From assembly GCF_000346465.2 (NCBI RefSeq), contig NC_034010.1:15477248-15541247 (forward strand): a stretch of DNA of 64,000 bases, given 5' to 3'. Positions within the stretch are counted from its first letter, which is position 1. Each line of letters starts with the position of its first letter. The position numbers and the translations under genes are program-made. Under the pieces are notes generated by a model. It had not been told where the DNA came from and did not search any database. It was given only the letters and a program-made list of their open reading frames with translations. Source of the stretch: Prunus persica (Eukaryota > Streptophyta > Magnoliopsida > Rosales > Rosaceae). This document shows positions 47,560-57,514 of the stretch, in pieces.

Positions 47560-48259
47560 TGTGGGAGCATATATTTTCGTCTCCAATCAGGGCACGCCAC
47601 GTGGAAAAGAAGATTATCTCTTTAATTAATTAATTAAACCAGTTTATCTGGCTAATTAATTAATTGGGATAAATATCTTAATTAATATGATATTATCTTT
47701 ATTTAAAGAGATAATATCATTAATTAAGATATTATCCTAATAAAGAGAAGATAATATCATTTAAATCAGATATTATCTTTTTAAGAGATAATATCATTTA
47801 ATTCAGATATTATCTTCTTAAGAGATAATATATATTTAATTCAGATATTATCAGGCCCAACTGGATTCCTACGAAACCCTAGCCCCGAGGCTCCTATAAA
47901 TAGACGACCTCATTCATCATTCAAGGGACATCTAAACCTACTCCTTATACCCGAGAAATACCCGAAGCTCTCTCTCCCTCTCCACTCTCCATATTTTCTC
48001 CCTACGGCTCCGGCCACCACACACGGCTCCGGCCACCCGGTTTACACCCTACATAAAACTCCGTACCCTTTGCTTAGCTATTGTTTTCCTACAAACACTC
48101 GAACTAACTTAGGCATCGGAGGGCCTTTGGCCAACACCCCCCGGGTGTGGTCTATTTACTCCAGTCTTTTTTACAGGAATCGAGGAAGAGAGAGAAGGAA
48201 GATCGAAGGTTGAAGGATCTAGAAGCGAATATTCTCCCGTGAGATTATTTGCACAAACA
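47560..48259 (+). repeat. 3' LTR of gypsy copy 2
   Basis: 700 bp, with one visible difference from the 5' LTR (G in 'ggagggcc'). It is followed by GTAGG, the target duplication. Confidence 0.95.
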
Positions 48260-48339
48260 GTAGGCATTTTGGAATTGAAGATGAACTTGTCAGCCATATC
48301 TCAAGGAGGTCGATTGATGCACTGAAAGCGAATTACCGG
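48260..48339 (+). pseudogene. eIF5B-like gene, C-terminal exon piece after the insertion
   Basis: After the duplicated GTAGG the interrupted codons resume: HFGIEDELVSHISRRSIDAL, then KANYR, and a GT donor at 48340. This is the C-terminal domain IV of eIF5B and joins in frame with the exon ending at 37298. The expected last exon (about 20 further residues) was not found before the next gene, so the copy also lacks its 3' end. Confidence 0.82.
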
Positions 48340-48719
48340 GTAAGTCTGATTTTGTTTACAGTAAGTCTTGGACAATGTACAACTCACCACAGCTCTTAAT
48401 TGTAATTTTAAATAGTCAGGATGAACTCTCAATTTTGATAGCATTTTTTAAATAGCATTTTTTATTACTTTATGTTTTCAATTTTTATTCAAAGGCCCAA
48501 ATCCCAATTTTGATAATTTTTTTAATTTTAAATCATCAATAAAAATACCAAGGCCCAAAATCCTAATTTTCTTATTTTCTCTCATCTCCTTCAGATCCCA
48601 AAACCGCATCCATGCTCCTGATCTCTCTGTTTTCTGAATTGCAACCTTTCCCTTTCTTTTCAAACTTCTGTTATCGAATTGCTTCACTGCGTTTAAATCT
48701 GTGCCTCCAGGGGAGGAAG

Positions 48720-49175
48720 ATGAGCTACCTATTGACGACGCTGACGAAGAAGCAAGAGGTGGATTCTCTCATTAGATCTACCATCGACAAAGTCCTCGTC
48801 CTCCGCTTCGGCCGAGCTTCCGATTCCGTCTGCCTCCTCCTCGACGACATCCTCGACAAAACGGCGCGAGAGGTCTCAAAGTTCGCAGCAATTGCGCTCG
48901 TCGATATCGATTCTGAGGACATTCAAGTCTACGCCAAATACTTCGACATCACTCTGATTCCATCGACGGTGTTCTTCTTCAATGCCCACCACATGAAGAT
49001 GGACTCGGGAACAGCGGATCACACCAAATGGGTCGGTGCGTTTCAGCAAAAACAGGACTTCATTGATGTCGTGGAGGCGATTTTTAGAGGAGCTATGAAA
49101 GGGAAGCTGATCGTGAGCTGCCCGTTGCCGCCGGAACGAATTCCCAAATATCAGTTGCTGTACAAAGATGTGTAG
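48720..49175 (+). CDS. TXNL4B: Thioredoxin-like protein 4B (DIM/DIB1-type) splicing factor
   Basis: 151 residues in a single exon. The family (Dim1/TXNL4) is tied to the U5 snRNP and pre-mRNA splicing; the B form is the Dim2-like paralogue. Landmarks are VLVLRFGR (about 26-33), VCLLLDDIL, IPSTVFFFNAHHMK, DHTKWVGAF and the end IPKYQLLYKDV. The thioredoxin fold lacks the CxxC redox motif, as is normal for this family. The ATG at 48720 matches the family start (MSxLL); the frame stays open upstream, but that part looks like leader. It converges with the SKP1-like gene. It looks intact. Confidence 0.9.
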   Translation: MSYLLTTLTKKQEVDSLIRSTIDKVLVLRFGRASDSVCLLLDDILDKTAREVSKFAAIALVDIDSEDIQVYAKYFDITLIPSTVFFFNAHHMKMDSGTADHTKWVGAFQQKQDFIDVVEAIFRGAMKGKLIVSCPLPPERIPKYQLLYKDV

Positions 49176-49680
49176 GAGTTGCACAACTCAGGAATTTTGA
49201 TCAGGTTCTTGATTTCTGCAGTTTTTTGTTAATATTGATATGTATTTGACAAAGATTGCCAATGGAAAAATAAATAAATAAATCTTATTGCCTGTGATCT
49301 TTTGGTTGGTTGTCAATCTTGGTGATTATGTTTTTCTTGCCAATAAAAAAAAATTAGAGGAGCAATCATGATAACTTTAGCCGTTTGGTCTGTGAGTCAG
49401 TTTAGTTAATTTCCAAGAGATGTAATTTGTTAAGAATTTGTCTGAGAACAAAAAGCTTCATCCATACACACAAAACAGGGAGACATAACTCTTGTATCAT
49501 TAGATAGAAATATTTGACAAAAGAGGTTTCGCAGAAATATTGGTTACATCTAAGCAATCACCCAACAAACAAATTTATTTAAAAAAGAACAGTTAAAAAA
49601 ATTATAACTAGAAGAAAAATAATAGACAAAATGTCAAATTATGTAATAATAACATGTATGTAAGGGGATCTCTAACTCTC
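49176..49680. other. Shared 3' region of two converging genes
   Basis: The 3'UTRs of the TXNL4B-like gene (AAATAAATAAAT near 49268) and the SKP1-like gene on the other strand. Nothing else is seen. Confidence 0.5.
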
Positions 49681-50229
49681 TCACTCGAATGCCCACGGGT
49701 TCTCCTCACGAATCTTCTTTTCTTCCTCAGATGTGAAGTCATTCTTGATGTTGAAGGTCTCACGGATCTCTTCAGGTGTCTTTCCCATGATCATGCCCGC
49801 CACAGTGTTGGCGATCAAATCCAGCAGGCCCTTGATGTCGAGATAATTTGCAGTCATCATTAGGTGAAACAAAGTGACCTGGTCCAGCTTCGCGAACTCA
49901 GCGTCCCAGTCATTCAGAATGTCCTCTTTGTTCTTGCCATCGGTGGCCTTCTTCAGAATGTCCTCTTTGTTCTCGCCATCGGTGAAGTTCTTCAGAATGT
50001 CCTCTTTGTTCTCGCCATCAGCGGCCTCTTCACTGTGCTTCCTGCAGTACTCGATCACCTTCGCTAGGATGTTGCTGGTCACGTTCGGCAGAGGTATCGC
50101 GCCATCAGCACAATCGTCCTCCATCATGTGCTTGATGGTCTGCGACTGCATGGCCACAGCCTCCTCCACCTCGAAGATCTCACCGTCGTCGCTCTTCAGG
50201 GTTATCTTCTTCATCTCAACGGAGGCCAT
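49681..50229 (-). CDS. SKP1-like protein with triplicated 13-residue insert
   Basis: 182 residues, single exon. SKP1 proteins bridge cullin 1 and F-box proteins in SCF ubiquitin ligases. The N-terminal POZ fold ([20 protein letters not shown]) and the C-terminal F-box-binding helices ([20 protein letters not shown], ending ENPWAFE) are well kept. Between them residues 71-109 are three copies of a 13-residue unit ([39 protein letters not shown]), where normal SKP1 has a single short linker. The repeat is also visible in DNA as a 39-bp tandem repeat. Plant SKP1-like families are large and fast-evolving, so this may be a divergent member. No lesion was seen. Confidence 0.9.
   Translation of the reverse strand: MASVEMKKITLKSDDGEIFEVEEAVAMQSQTIKHMMEDDCADGAIPLPNVTSNILAKVIEYCRKHSEEAADGENKEDILKNFTDGENKEDILKKATDGKNKEDILNDWDAEFAKLDQVTLFHLMMTANYLDIKGLLDLIANTVAGMIMGKTPEEIRETFNIKNDFTSEEEKKIREENPWAFE
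49903..50019 (-). repeat. 39-bp coding tandem repeat in the SKP1-like gene
   Basis: Three in-frame units of 39 bp encode the DGENKEDIL repeats. Units differ by a few bases, so the expansion is not brand new. Confidence 0.85.
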
Positions 50230-50354
50230 TGTTTTGGTCTTTGTAATATTAACTAAGACTTTGAGTTGAGAACTTGGAAGAGTTTTTCTTTTTTGGCTAT
50301 GGAAGTTGAAGGGCTGGGTGATTTGAGTTGCAAAGGTTAAGAGACTTTGGGGTG

Positions 50355-50362
50355 ATTTTATA
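50355..50362 (-). promoter_or_regulatory. TATA box of the SKP1-like gene
   Basis: TATAAAAT on the minus strand, about 126 bp upstream of the ATG at 50229, in the expected range for a short 5'UTR. Confidence 0.55.
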
Positions 50363-51960
50363 GCCTACTCCTAACACCCTGTTCTTTTAGGAATAGGAGA
50401 TGAATATTTTCTTTTTCTTTTTTCTCGTATTAGGAAACATATTCTCATACTAGGAAAAGGAAAGTTGGCTGATGGCCCCTGTAACAAATAGGAATAATTG
50501 TATTTTTGTGCGTCTGACCTGTAACAGATAGGAAAGGGAAAGTTCTTAAAAACTTTTCCTGTAACAAATTGGAAAGGGAAAGGTTTTTTCTTTCATCTGT
50601 ATCTTTTGACCCTTATAGCCATAATTCAGAAAAATAATGCACGACTCCTGATTGCTTTCCTGCATTAAACTCAAACTTTTTAATTCATCAGTTGGGGCGA
50701 CTTTAAATTCATAACAGAACAAAATCACACTTTAAATACTCGGCTCCATTTCCCCAACTTCAAATTCCATCTGCTTTTCCAAAGACGAAGTTTCTCAGCA
50801 ACCAAATACCCAATTTTTGTTTTGGTATGTATTGGGTTTAGATATTTGTATTTCTCTCTCTTGGTACTCTAAAAAGGAAAACTCAGATGCTAGAAAGCAT
50901 GTAAAAATAAGAGAGTTTCACTATTATGACTAATATAGAGGTTCAAATTATAAATAAAAAAACATACGTGAAATGAACTTTAGAAACACACACAAAATCC
51001 ATTTACAATATAACAAAGAGGCTTCAAACTTCCTATAAATTACAAAACTTCCATCCATTTCTTAAAACAAGCCCAACCTCAAAAGCTCATAAATAAAAAT
51101 CCAAAACACTCAACATGACATCAAAGTAATTTAATAATCAAAATTAAATTCAACAATCAAAATTAAATTCAACATGGTCAATTGTCCTTTTTGAGTTTGT
51201 TTATAGAAATTAAATGGTGTAGGGTTTGTTTATAGAAATTAAGGTAAGTTTCACTTTTCTACTTGTAAGTTTCCCAAGATTAACACTTTGCTACACGAAG
51301 ATTTTTTCTTCTCACTTTCATTCCCAACGGTTACTTTCATTATCAGGCCCCATTTAGTTCATAGGAAAATAGGCTTGGAGATGGGAAATCAATTGTTTTC
51401 CCATGTTTGGTAAGTTTATGCATGAGAAATAGTAGACTTGCACATGGGAAAGTAAGGGGAAAGGGAAGCCCTTCTCCCAACTTGAGTTTTGTTTTCCCTC
51501 CTCATAGGAAAGTTTGGGAAAATGAGCAAATATTAAATGCACGTTTTTCATGACCATTTTGTCCTAATTAACAATTTAGAATTACAATATATCATTAAAT
51601 GCATTTTTTTATTTGATTTAATATGGATATAATTGGAAAATTATACAAACTTTATTTTTCATTCCTACTCAAAACAAACATGAGAAAGGAAATAAAGTGA
51701 TATCTTCCGATTACTTTCTTAGTATTACCAAAAGTGTGCCATATAGGGTGATCTTATTTGCAAAGCTTTTTCTGCGCATCACATCTCCTTACATAAAACA
51801 TTTCCGAAAAGTTTTCCATTTCACTTTCATTAATTTTCAATCTTTTAATATTCCTTTTAATTGACATAATTTCCATTTCATGTTTCTAATGGTAAAATAT
51901 GATCATGAAATGAATAATGAATATCTTCATCGGTATAAATTTTGTTGGTTCACAAGAAGC
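50363..51960. other. Intergenic
   Basis: AT-rich, no gene seen. Near 50480-50585 the phrase 'cctgtaaca(a/g)at(a/t)ggaaa' occurs three times. About 51345 begins a 'ggccccatttagttcatagg' end resembling a DNA-transposon terminus, but no partner end was found. Confidence 0.4.
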
Positions 51961-51969
51961 GTAGGATTG

Positions 51970-52340
51970 CAATGCAAGTTACAATACTATTGATATTGTT
52001 ACAACCTGCGCTCCTTGAATGATGTTTAATATTGCATATGTACTTGGCTTGACAAGCTTCTTTTGTTCGAGGAGCATATGATATGAGGAATCCATTATAT
52101 TCTGTATGCCGAAACTGGGCTCTTGATACCACTTGTTATACTTTAAGCCAGAATAAGAACTCAAATGATGAACAAAGAATAAGGAACACAAACAATTTAA
52201 GGGTTCCTCCAATATTGGAGTATCTTCCTAACCAAAGGAAGTTTCTTATTAATTACCAAAGAAATACAAGAGAACACACAAACCCAACAGCTCTCAAGTA
52301 CACAAACAGATGCCTCACAAACTTATCTCTATAGGAAAGA
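51970..52340 (-). mobile_element. Decayed LTR retroelement piece with primer-binding site
   Basis: On the minus strand TGGTATCAAGAGCCC (52131-52117) resembles the initiator-methionine tRNA primer site of copia elements and directly follows LTR-like sequence ending TATAACA. Beyond it a short gag-like start (MDSSYHMLLEQKKL) is soon closed by a stop. Limits are uncertain. Confidence 0.5.
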
Positions 52341-53183
52341 CACGGTATGTGTATATCTGAACTAGTTGTTTGCTATATCGATAATTCAAAGTCTCCAATA
52401 GCAATAGATAGGCAATTTTTCGTAATTTTGATGTGTTCTACATGCTAGTTTTTGGTCCTTATCTAGATTAGGTAAAATTGAGGATTATTTACCACAATAA
52501 TCAACTCCCCCTATTGAGTTTAGAACAAAGCCCTAGTCAATTTTGTTTGTACACAAACATTAGTTTCCTACCATTTTCATACCTCCACTAACCTCCACAA
52601 ACCATTTTCAAAGCCCTAGACAATTAGTTCATTCATTTTGAATCAAACAGAAAGAATCTCTCTCTCTCTCACTCTCTCAGGCATTAGCCAATCCAAAACA
52701 CGCATTGCATCATGAGGCATGAAACACAATCAAATAAGTGTAGCATGTGAGGCACATAGGAGAATAGGTCAGAATGCCATGTGGTTAAATTCAATCAATT
52801 ATCATATATTCCCTCTCCAATCAAGAATTTGTTTATTGTCCACACCTCCAATCCATTACAATTAACCCTCGTCAAGCCCGGCTCAAACTTAATGGGCTTG
52901 GGCAGGGTCAGGTTGGGCTTCAAAGAGGAGAGAAAAAATAGCGAGCTGGGCCCGATTTTTTTAGAAAATTCAAAGCCCAAGCCCATCCCATGAGTCGGGC
53001 TTGAAAAGAGTCGGGTTGGGTTAAGTCCAATAGGGCGGGCCTAAATGGGCCTACTTTATTTTGTCTTTTTTTTTTATATGAATTTTTTTGTCAATTCTTT
53101 ATTTATTTATTCCTATGTTTTGGTGTGTTTCTATGTTTACATTTTTTTTTTCCGTAGTTCTCTATTTACATTTATCTATATGT
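52341..53183. other. Intergenic
   Basis: No gene is seen. About 52870-53050 has repeated 'gggcttgggc' and 'gcccaagccc' inverted phrases, probably part of a decayed small transposon; a short CT run is at about 52656-52678. Confidence 0.4.
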
Positions 53184-53882
53184 TTATGTCTCCATTTTTT
53201 TCTTTGTTAATAACTTCATAGTTCTCTCTTTTTTTTTCTCCATAGATATACCTTCTGTAAAGACACCCGGATTCTTTTGGTTGAGTTTGGCCTGCATGGT
53301 CTTCATATCTGCTATTAAATCTCCATTAGCAGCCGATTGCTGTTGTAGAGCAGCTAAAGTTCCAGCATGATTAACAAGTTGAGGTTTCAGTAGCATATTG
53401 ACTAGCTGTTCCAAACATAGATTTAAAATCGAGTAAGGAAAAGAGTTCATAGATTTAAAATCGAGTAAGGAAAAGAGTTCCCATTTCCAATCTCAGGAAC
53501 CCGAATGGATGGTCTTCTAATCAAATTTCCCCACTCAGTTTCTGCTCCTGGTAGCACAAAAAAAAGTCATTAAAAAACATCTAACAGACTTCCCTGCTTG
53601 AAAACAGAATAAAAAACTTAACCAAGAATCCAGAGTGTAATGGTCGTTTCAGGAGGCTCATCCCACTCTACCTGTTAATGAAGTGAACGTAGAAGAATCA
53701 ACCGTTGAACATTCAAAGCAAACAGAAAAATTCTTCATTATAATATTGATTAGGGAACATAAAAGCAAGATCACTTGGTAAAAGCTCAGAGTAGCTTAAG
53801 CCACCTGAAGATTCCGCCACTTTGAACCAGGCCATCTCAGTGGATCTAAATCACTAATACCGACTTTTGTACCCATGTACCT
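53184..53882 (-). pseudogene. ARF5/MONOPTEROS-like auxin response factor fragment
   Basis: Minus strand, several exon pieces. 53882-53806 reads [20 protein letters not shown] and then WRNLQ (the ARF domain). 53671-about 53620 starts VEWDEP and then loses the expected sequence. 53560-53200 reads ETEWGNLIRRPSIRVPEIGN, then FPYSILNLCLEQLVNMLLKP and AALQQQSAANGDL, as in ARF5-type middle regions. A 32-bp tandem duplication (about 53419-53482) shifts the frame, and an exon part is deleted. There is no DNA-binding or PB1 domain here. Confidence 0.7.
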
Positions 53883-53883
53883 G

Positions 53884-54545
53884 CAGAGAACATGCAAAAA
53901 TGTTAACCTCTGGTCACACATTAAAGCAATGAACATAACATTATCACATTGATAATGAAGATGTTAATGTATCATGCAGAAAATATTGAAACCTGCTGCA
54001 TTCTATCATCATAGAAAAGATTACGAAAGACCAGAAAGATATCTGGAACCATTAAAAGGGTTTACTACACCAATCACTGCCGTTTATTTCATCATGACAT
54101 GCTGTGGCACGTAATTAATTTACAATGAAATTTGGCCATTACATTCAAATGCTTGACGAGATTGAGAAAGAGAGAGAAGTTGCAGGTGATGCTGCCAAAA
54201 GATCGCGAGAAGCTGAAGACAAGCGTTTGAACGTGCGTCTCTTTTTTTTTTTTAACAAATTAAAAGGGTTGTTTGAATAAAACAAGGAGTACGAGTGTGG
54301 GTTAATATTATTAATGATATGTGCCGTTAGATTAATCTAAGGGCCGTTTTTAAAGAGGACCTCACATGATCTCATTTTTAGGACCTTAGGTGAGCGGGAC
54401 TGCATTATTAAATAGATCTAGAGGCTTGTCGATCATTTGCTTGTTCTTGGAAGTTGGATCTAGATGTTTGTCGTTCTCATTTAATTGTTCTTGGATCTAG
54501 ACGTTTGTCGATCATTTGCTTCTGGGCTCCATCCGTACAAAGGTC
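53884..54545. other. Intergenic with an unrecognised helical coding-like stretch
   Basis: At about 54150-54235 the plus strand reads EIEKEREVAGDAAKRSREAE, a charged helix likely to come from some gene, but I do not recognise it. At 54415-54530 'tctagacgtttgtcgatcatttg' variants occur three times. No complete gene is present. Confidence 0.35.
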
Positions 54546-54546
54546 A

Positions 54547-54792
54547 TACAATGTCATGATGTTGGTGGAATTCAACCTACTTTAACCCAAAGTTCAATAT
54601 TGCACGTTGACATTTAGGAGGAAGGCCATGTATTGAACGGGGATCATCCGAATGTTTCTTCTTCAACTCTGTGTATAACAGAGTCCAGGATTAACTCTGT
54701 ATATAACAGTCATTATTGTAATCAGTCATGATGAAAAGATCAATATACAAATCTCTCTAAAAATACTGTGTCTTTCTTCTTCAACTCTCTTT

Positions 54793-54869
<77 letters not shown>

Positions 54870-54882
54870 TATCAGGGGCCCT
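54547..54882 (+). mobile_element. Probable decayed copia LTR end
   Basis: LTR-like leader sequence ('tctctctaaaaatactgtgt', then a CT run) ends before 'gttatcaggggcc', which resembles a degraded methionine-tRNA primer site (tggtatcagagc). No clear left end or target duplication was found. Confidence 0.35.
54795..54865. repeat. Long CT microsatellite
   Basis: About 35 CT units, nearly uninterrupted; the longest simple repeat in the window. Confidence 0.95.
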
Positions 54883-54899
54883 AGACATTAACAATCAAG

Positions 54900-57514
54900 T
54901 TAAGTGCTCTGTTCAACATTGTCCAAAAGGGTATCTGCTAAAATTGGTGGACATTACTTTCCCAACCAATTTGGACTTCTAATAAGCCACTGTCAAGCTG
55001 ACCAATAAGTTTATGAAAACCAGGTTCATCTGGGTCTGGCCTATCAAGTTTTTTGTTTGTTTTTGGTTACATGCGATATTGGGAGGAAGGAATCACATCT
55101 AGGACCTCGAGTGCAGGCAGGGACGGACGGATTAAGGGACAAGAGGGGTCGCTTGACCCCACGAACTGGCTGGAAAAATGGCTATGGACAGCTTGTGGAG
55201 GTCTGAGCAGACCACATGGCAAGCAGAACGACGACCCCAAGAGATGCACGCAAGTTGCTTGACGAAAGGACACAGCGACGAAAGGCCACAGAGGTTGTAT
55301 TATTTGCTGCTGGTGAGACCCTGAATATTACCTTATATTGTTGGGCTAGATCTCACGATCATGTAGGAGAAAACGGTTCGTCAATCGGAGCCCTACAACC
55401 AAAGTTATGAATTTTAAAAGTTTTTAAAAGCTTTTAGAATTGAAGTTGCAGAGCTCTCCGAAGAAGAAGGGGTTGTAATCCAGCGCTTCTCATTTTTCCT
55501 TTTTGAAATGATGTATTAACAAGGTGCCACGTGTCAATTTTTAATTCGACCAACATCATAAATTCACTAAAAAGTCATATTTGCTCTAAAAAATTCATCG
55601 AAAGTTACCCCAAACTTGTAATCACGTCTACTTTTATGTCGTGACTTCCAAATCACATGTACTTTTGGTTAGATTAATTTGTATTAATTTTGGTTAGATT
55701 AATTGTGTAATTGACATGGATTTTGTTCATATTTGATAAGAATTTTGATAGACTAATTGTATAATTGTAAAACTCTTATTTACATTTTTTAAATTGATAT
55801 TGTTATATTTTTTCTATTTTCTTTCTTTTCCTTCTTTTTTTTTTTTCTATTTTATAATTAAGTGGGTTGATGTGGAAATGCAGAAAACATGGGTGTATAC
55901 ATTGGCGGACCCAATACATGCCTACTGTGAGCAGCTGCCCACACTTAGGTGTTTTCATCACCCATCTAGCCAAACACTTTGCCAATAAAAATAAGACACT
56001 TGGCTAATATTTTGCATGCAAAATCCCCACTTAGCACCCTAAATAAGTAAAGCATTCAAGGTTTTAGCCCAAAACCTCTCCTATATTGAAAATATCAACA
56101 CCCAAGACTTAATAAACATGTGGTCCAATATATAAAGCCTTAGATTTTGGCCCAAAATCATATATTAAAAAAATTATTGAAATAGATTATGTGTTATAAT
56201 ATATATCGTATTGCTACGAAAACCTAGACTTTGTAGGAGCCAACTATGAAATGTTTTTTATGCCCCCATATGGAAAAAAGTATGGGTCCGTCACTAAATG
56301 CAGGAATAGATGCTCTTAACCTTTTGAGCTACAAGCCCCTTGCTAGCCTATCAAGTTTAAGCAAATGGTCAATGCGAATATTTGGGTTTGCCTACCAAGT
56401 TTTCATTATGGCTCTACAAATGTTTGTAATATCCAAGAGACAGCAGTGATTGGCCTGCAGGCCTTGATGGAATTGCATATGTTGGAGCCTTTATCTGTGA
56501 GTAATGGGCAAGAACTTGAACATTTCTACAAATTGAAAAGAGAGAAAATACTTGTGATTGCTGTTCCAGGAAGACCTTCAATCATGTACTCCACACACAA
56601 GATTTAGCACACATTTTATACATAAACTTTGGTACAAGGCATTTTGAAGCTCACAAGTAAGCCTAATACAATCTTAAAATCTACAAAATAGAGCACTGCA
56701 AGCCTGACCAAATACAAAAAGTCTATTTACAAAAAGGCATCTTCTACCGTGTGCCCAGAACAAGATGTTGAATTATGAAAGGAAAGAATGACCAAAACAG
56801 AGCCACACATTTACAAGGAGAAGCTGTACGTTGCAAATAGATGACCAAAACAGAGCCTCACATTGTAATTTGAAATCAAGTTCGCTTTGGCTTTGGCTTA
56901 GTTAATTAAAATAACACTATAGCTGGAATTAATACATTAATCGGAGTGAGCTTGGATTAAAATGTCAGTGGAGTTTTGCTCATTGTTCTTGCTTAAATTG
57001 TACTGTCTTGCTTATTTGTATGGTTTATTGTTTGCAAGAACCATCCTTTGGGGCTGTCTTCTTCATGTATAATTATAATTGCCTCTGTTATGATTGGATT
57101 TGAATGGATCTGTTTATTTCTCTCAATCAAATAAAAAACATAAATCGGAGAACTCCGAATTAATTGTTCTGACAAGTAATTAACACCAATATAAATCATA
57201 TTTATTCCTACTAAGCACTCCAAATTAACTTGGAAACTCTTCTCCAGATGTGCGTGCACTTACTGGCAATCTTCCACACTTGAACTAAAAGGAGGCATTC
57301 AGCTATAGCTACTTTTCTCCTAATTTAGATGCTGCAGTTAAATATCAAAGTAAACAAATTAATACCCGTCAGTTTGGAGAAATGAAAAATTGCAATAAGA
57401 AAATAATTATAAAACGAAATTAATGATGAGAGAGAAAGAGTACCTCCGCGAGCTTATCCATTAAGCATGTGCTAGCTTTAGTTGCCGCTTGATCAAAGCT
57501 GTCCTCACATAAAG
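54900..57514. other. Gene-poor region
   Basis: No supported gene. About 55115-55165 and 55900-56290 contain 'acggacggatta' and 'ggcggaccca...gggtccgtcac' phrases typical of hAT-type element ends; the latter pair is inverted and could bound a small decayed element. About 56440-56600 has an 80-codon open frame with no recognised domain. The 3' flank of the receptor-like-protein gene begins at about 57200. Confidence 0.4.

Larger units (their letters stand above)
37299..48259 (+). mobile_element. Full-length Ty3/gypsy Tat/Retand-type element, copy 2
   Basis: 10,961-bp element: 5' LTR 37299-37998, primer-binding region 37999-38018, gag-protease 38095-41055, reverse transcriptase-RNase H-integrase to 44397, tandem array 44494-45300, antisense ORF 45553-47118, polypurine tract 47549-47559 and 3' LTR 47560-48259. 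The 5-bp target duplication GTAGG is exact (37294-37298 and 48260-48264). The LTRs are both 700 bp and differ by one base that I can see. An extra archaeal-type RNase H and a region with antisense ORF and tandem repeats after pol fit the Tat lineage. It interrupts an exon of the eIF5B-like copy. Confidence 0.95.

Noticed and set aside
48612..48719. Upstream extension of the TXNL4B-like frame (MLLISLFSELQ...)
   Set aside because: The family starts at MSxLL, matching the ATG at 48720. The upstream part reads like a leader.
51345..51680. Possible DNA transposon starting 'ggccccatttagttcatagg'
   Set aside because: No inverted partner end or target duplication was found.
56246..56607. Two short open frames of 67 and 80 codons
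   Set aside because: No recognised domain, no start context or neighbouring exons; likely chance or transposon debris.
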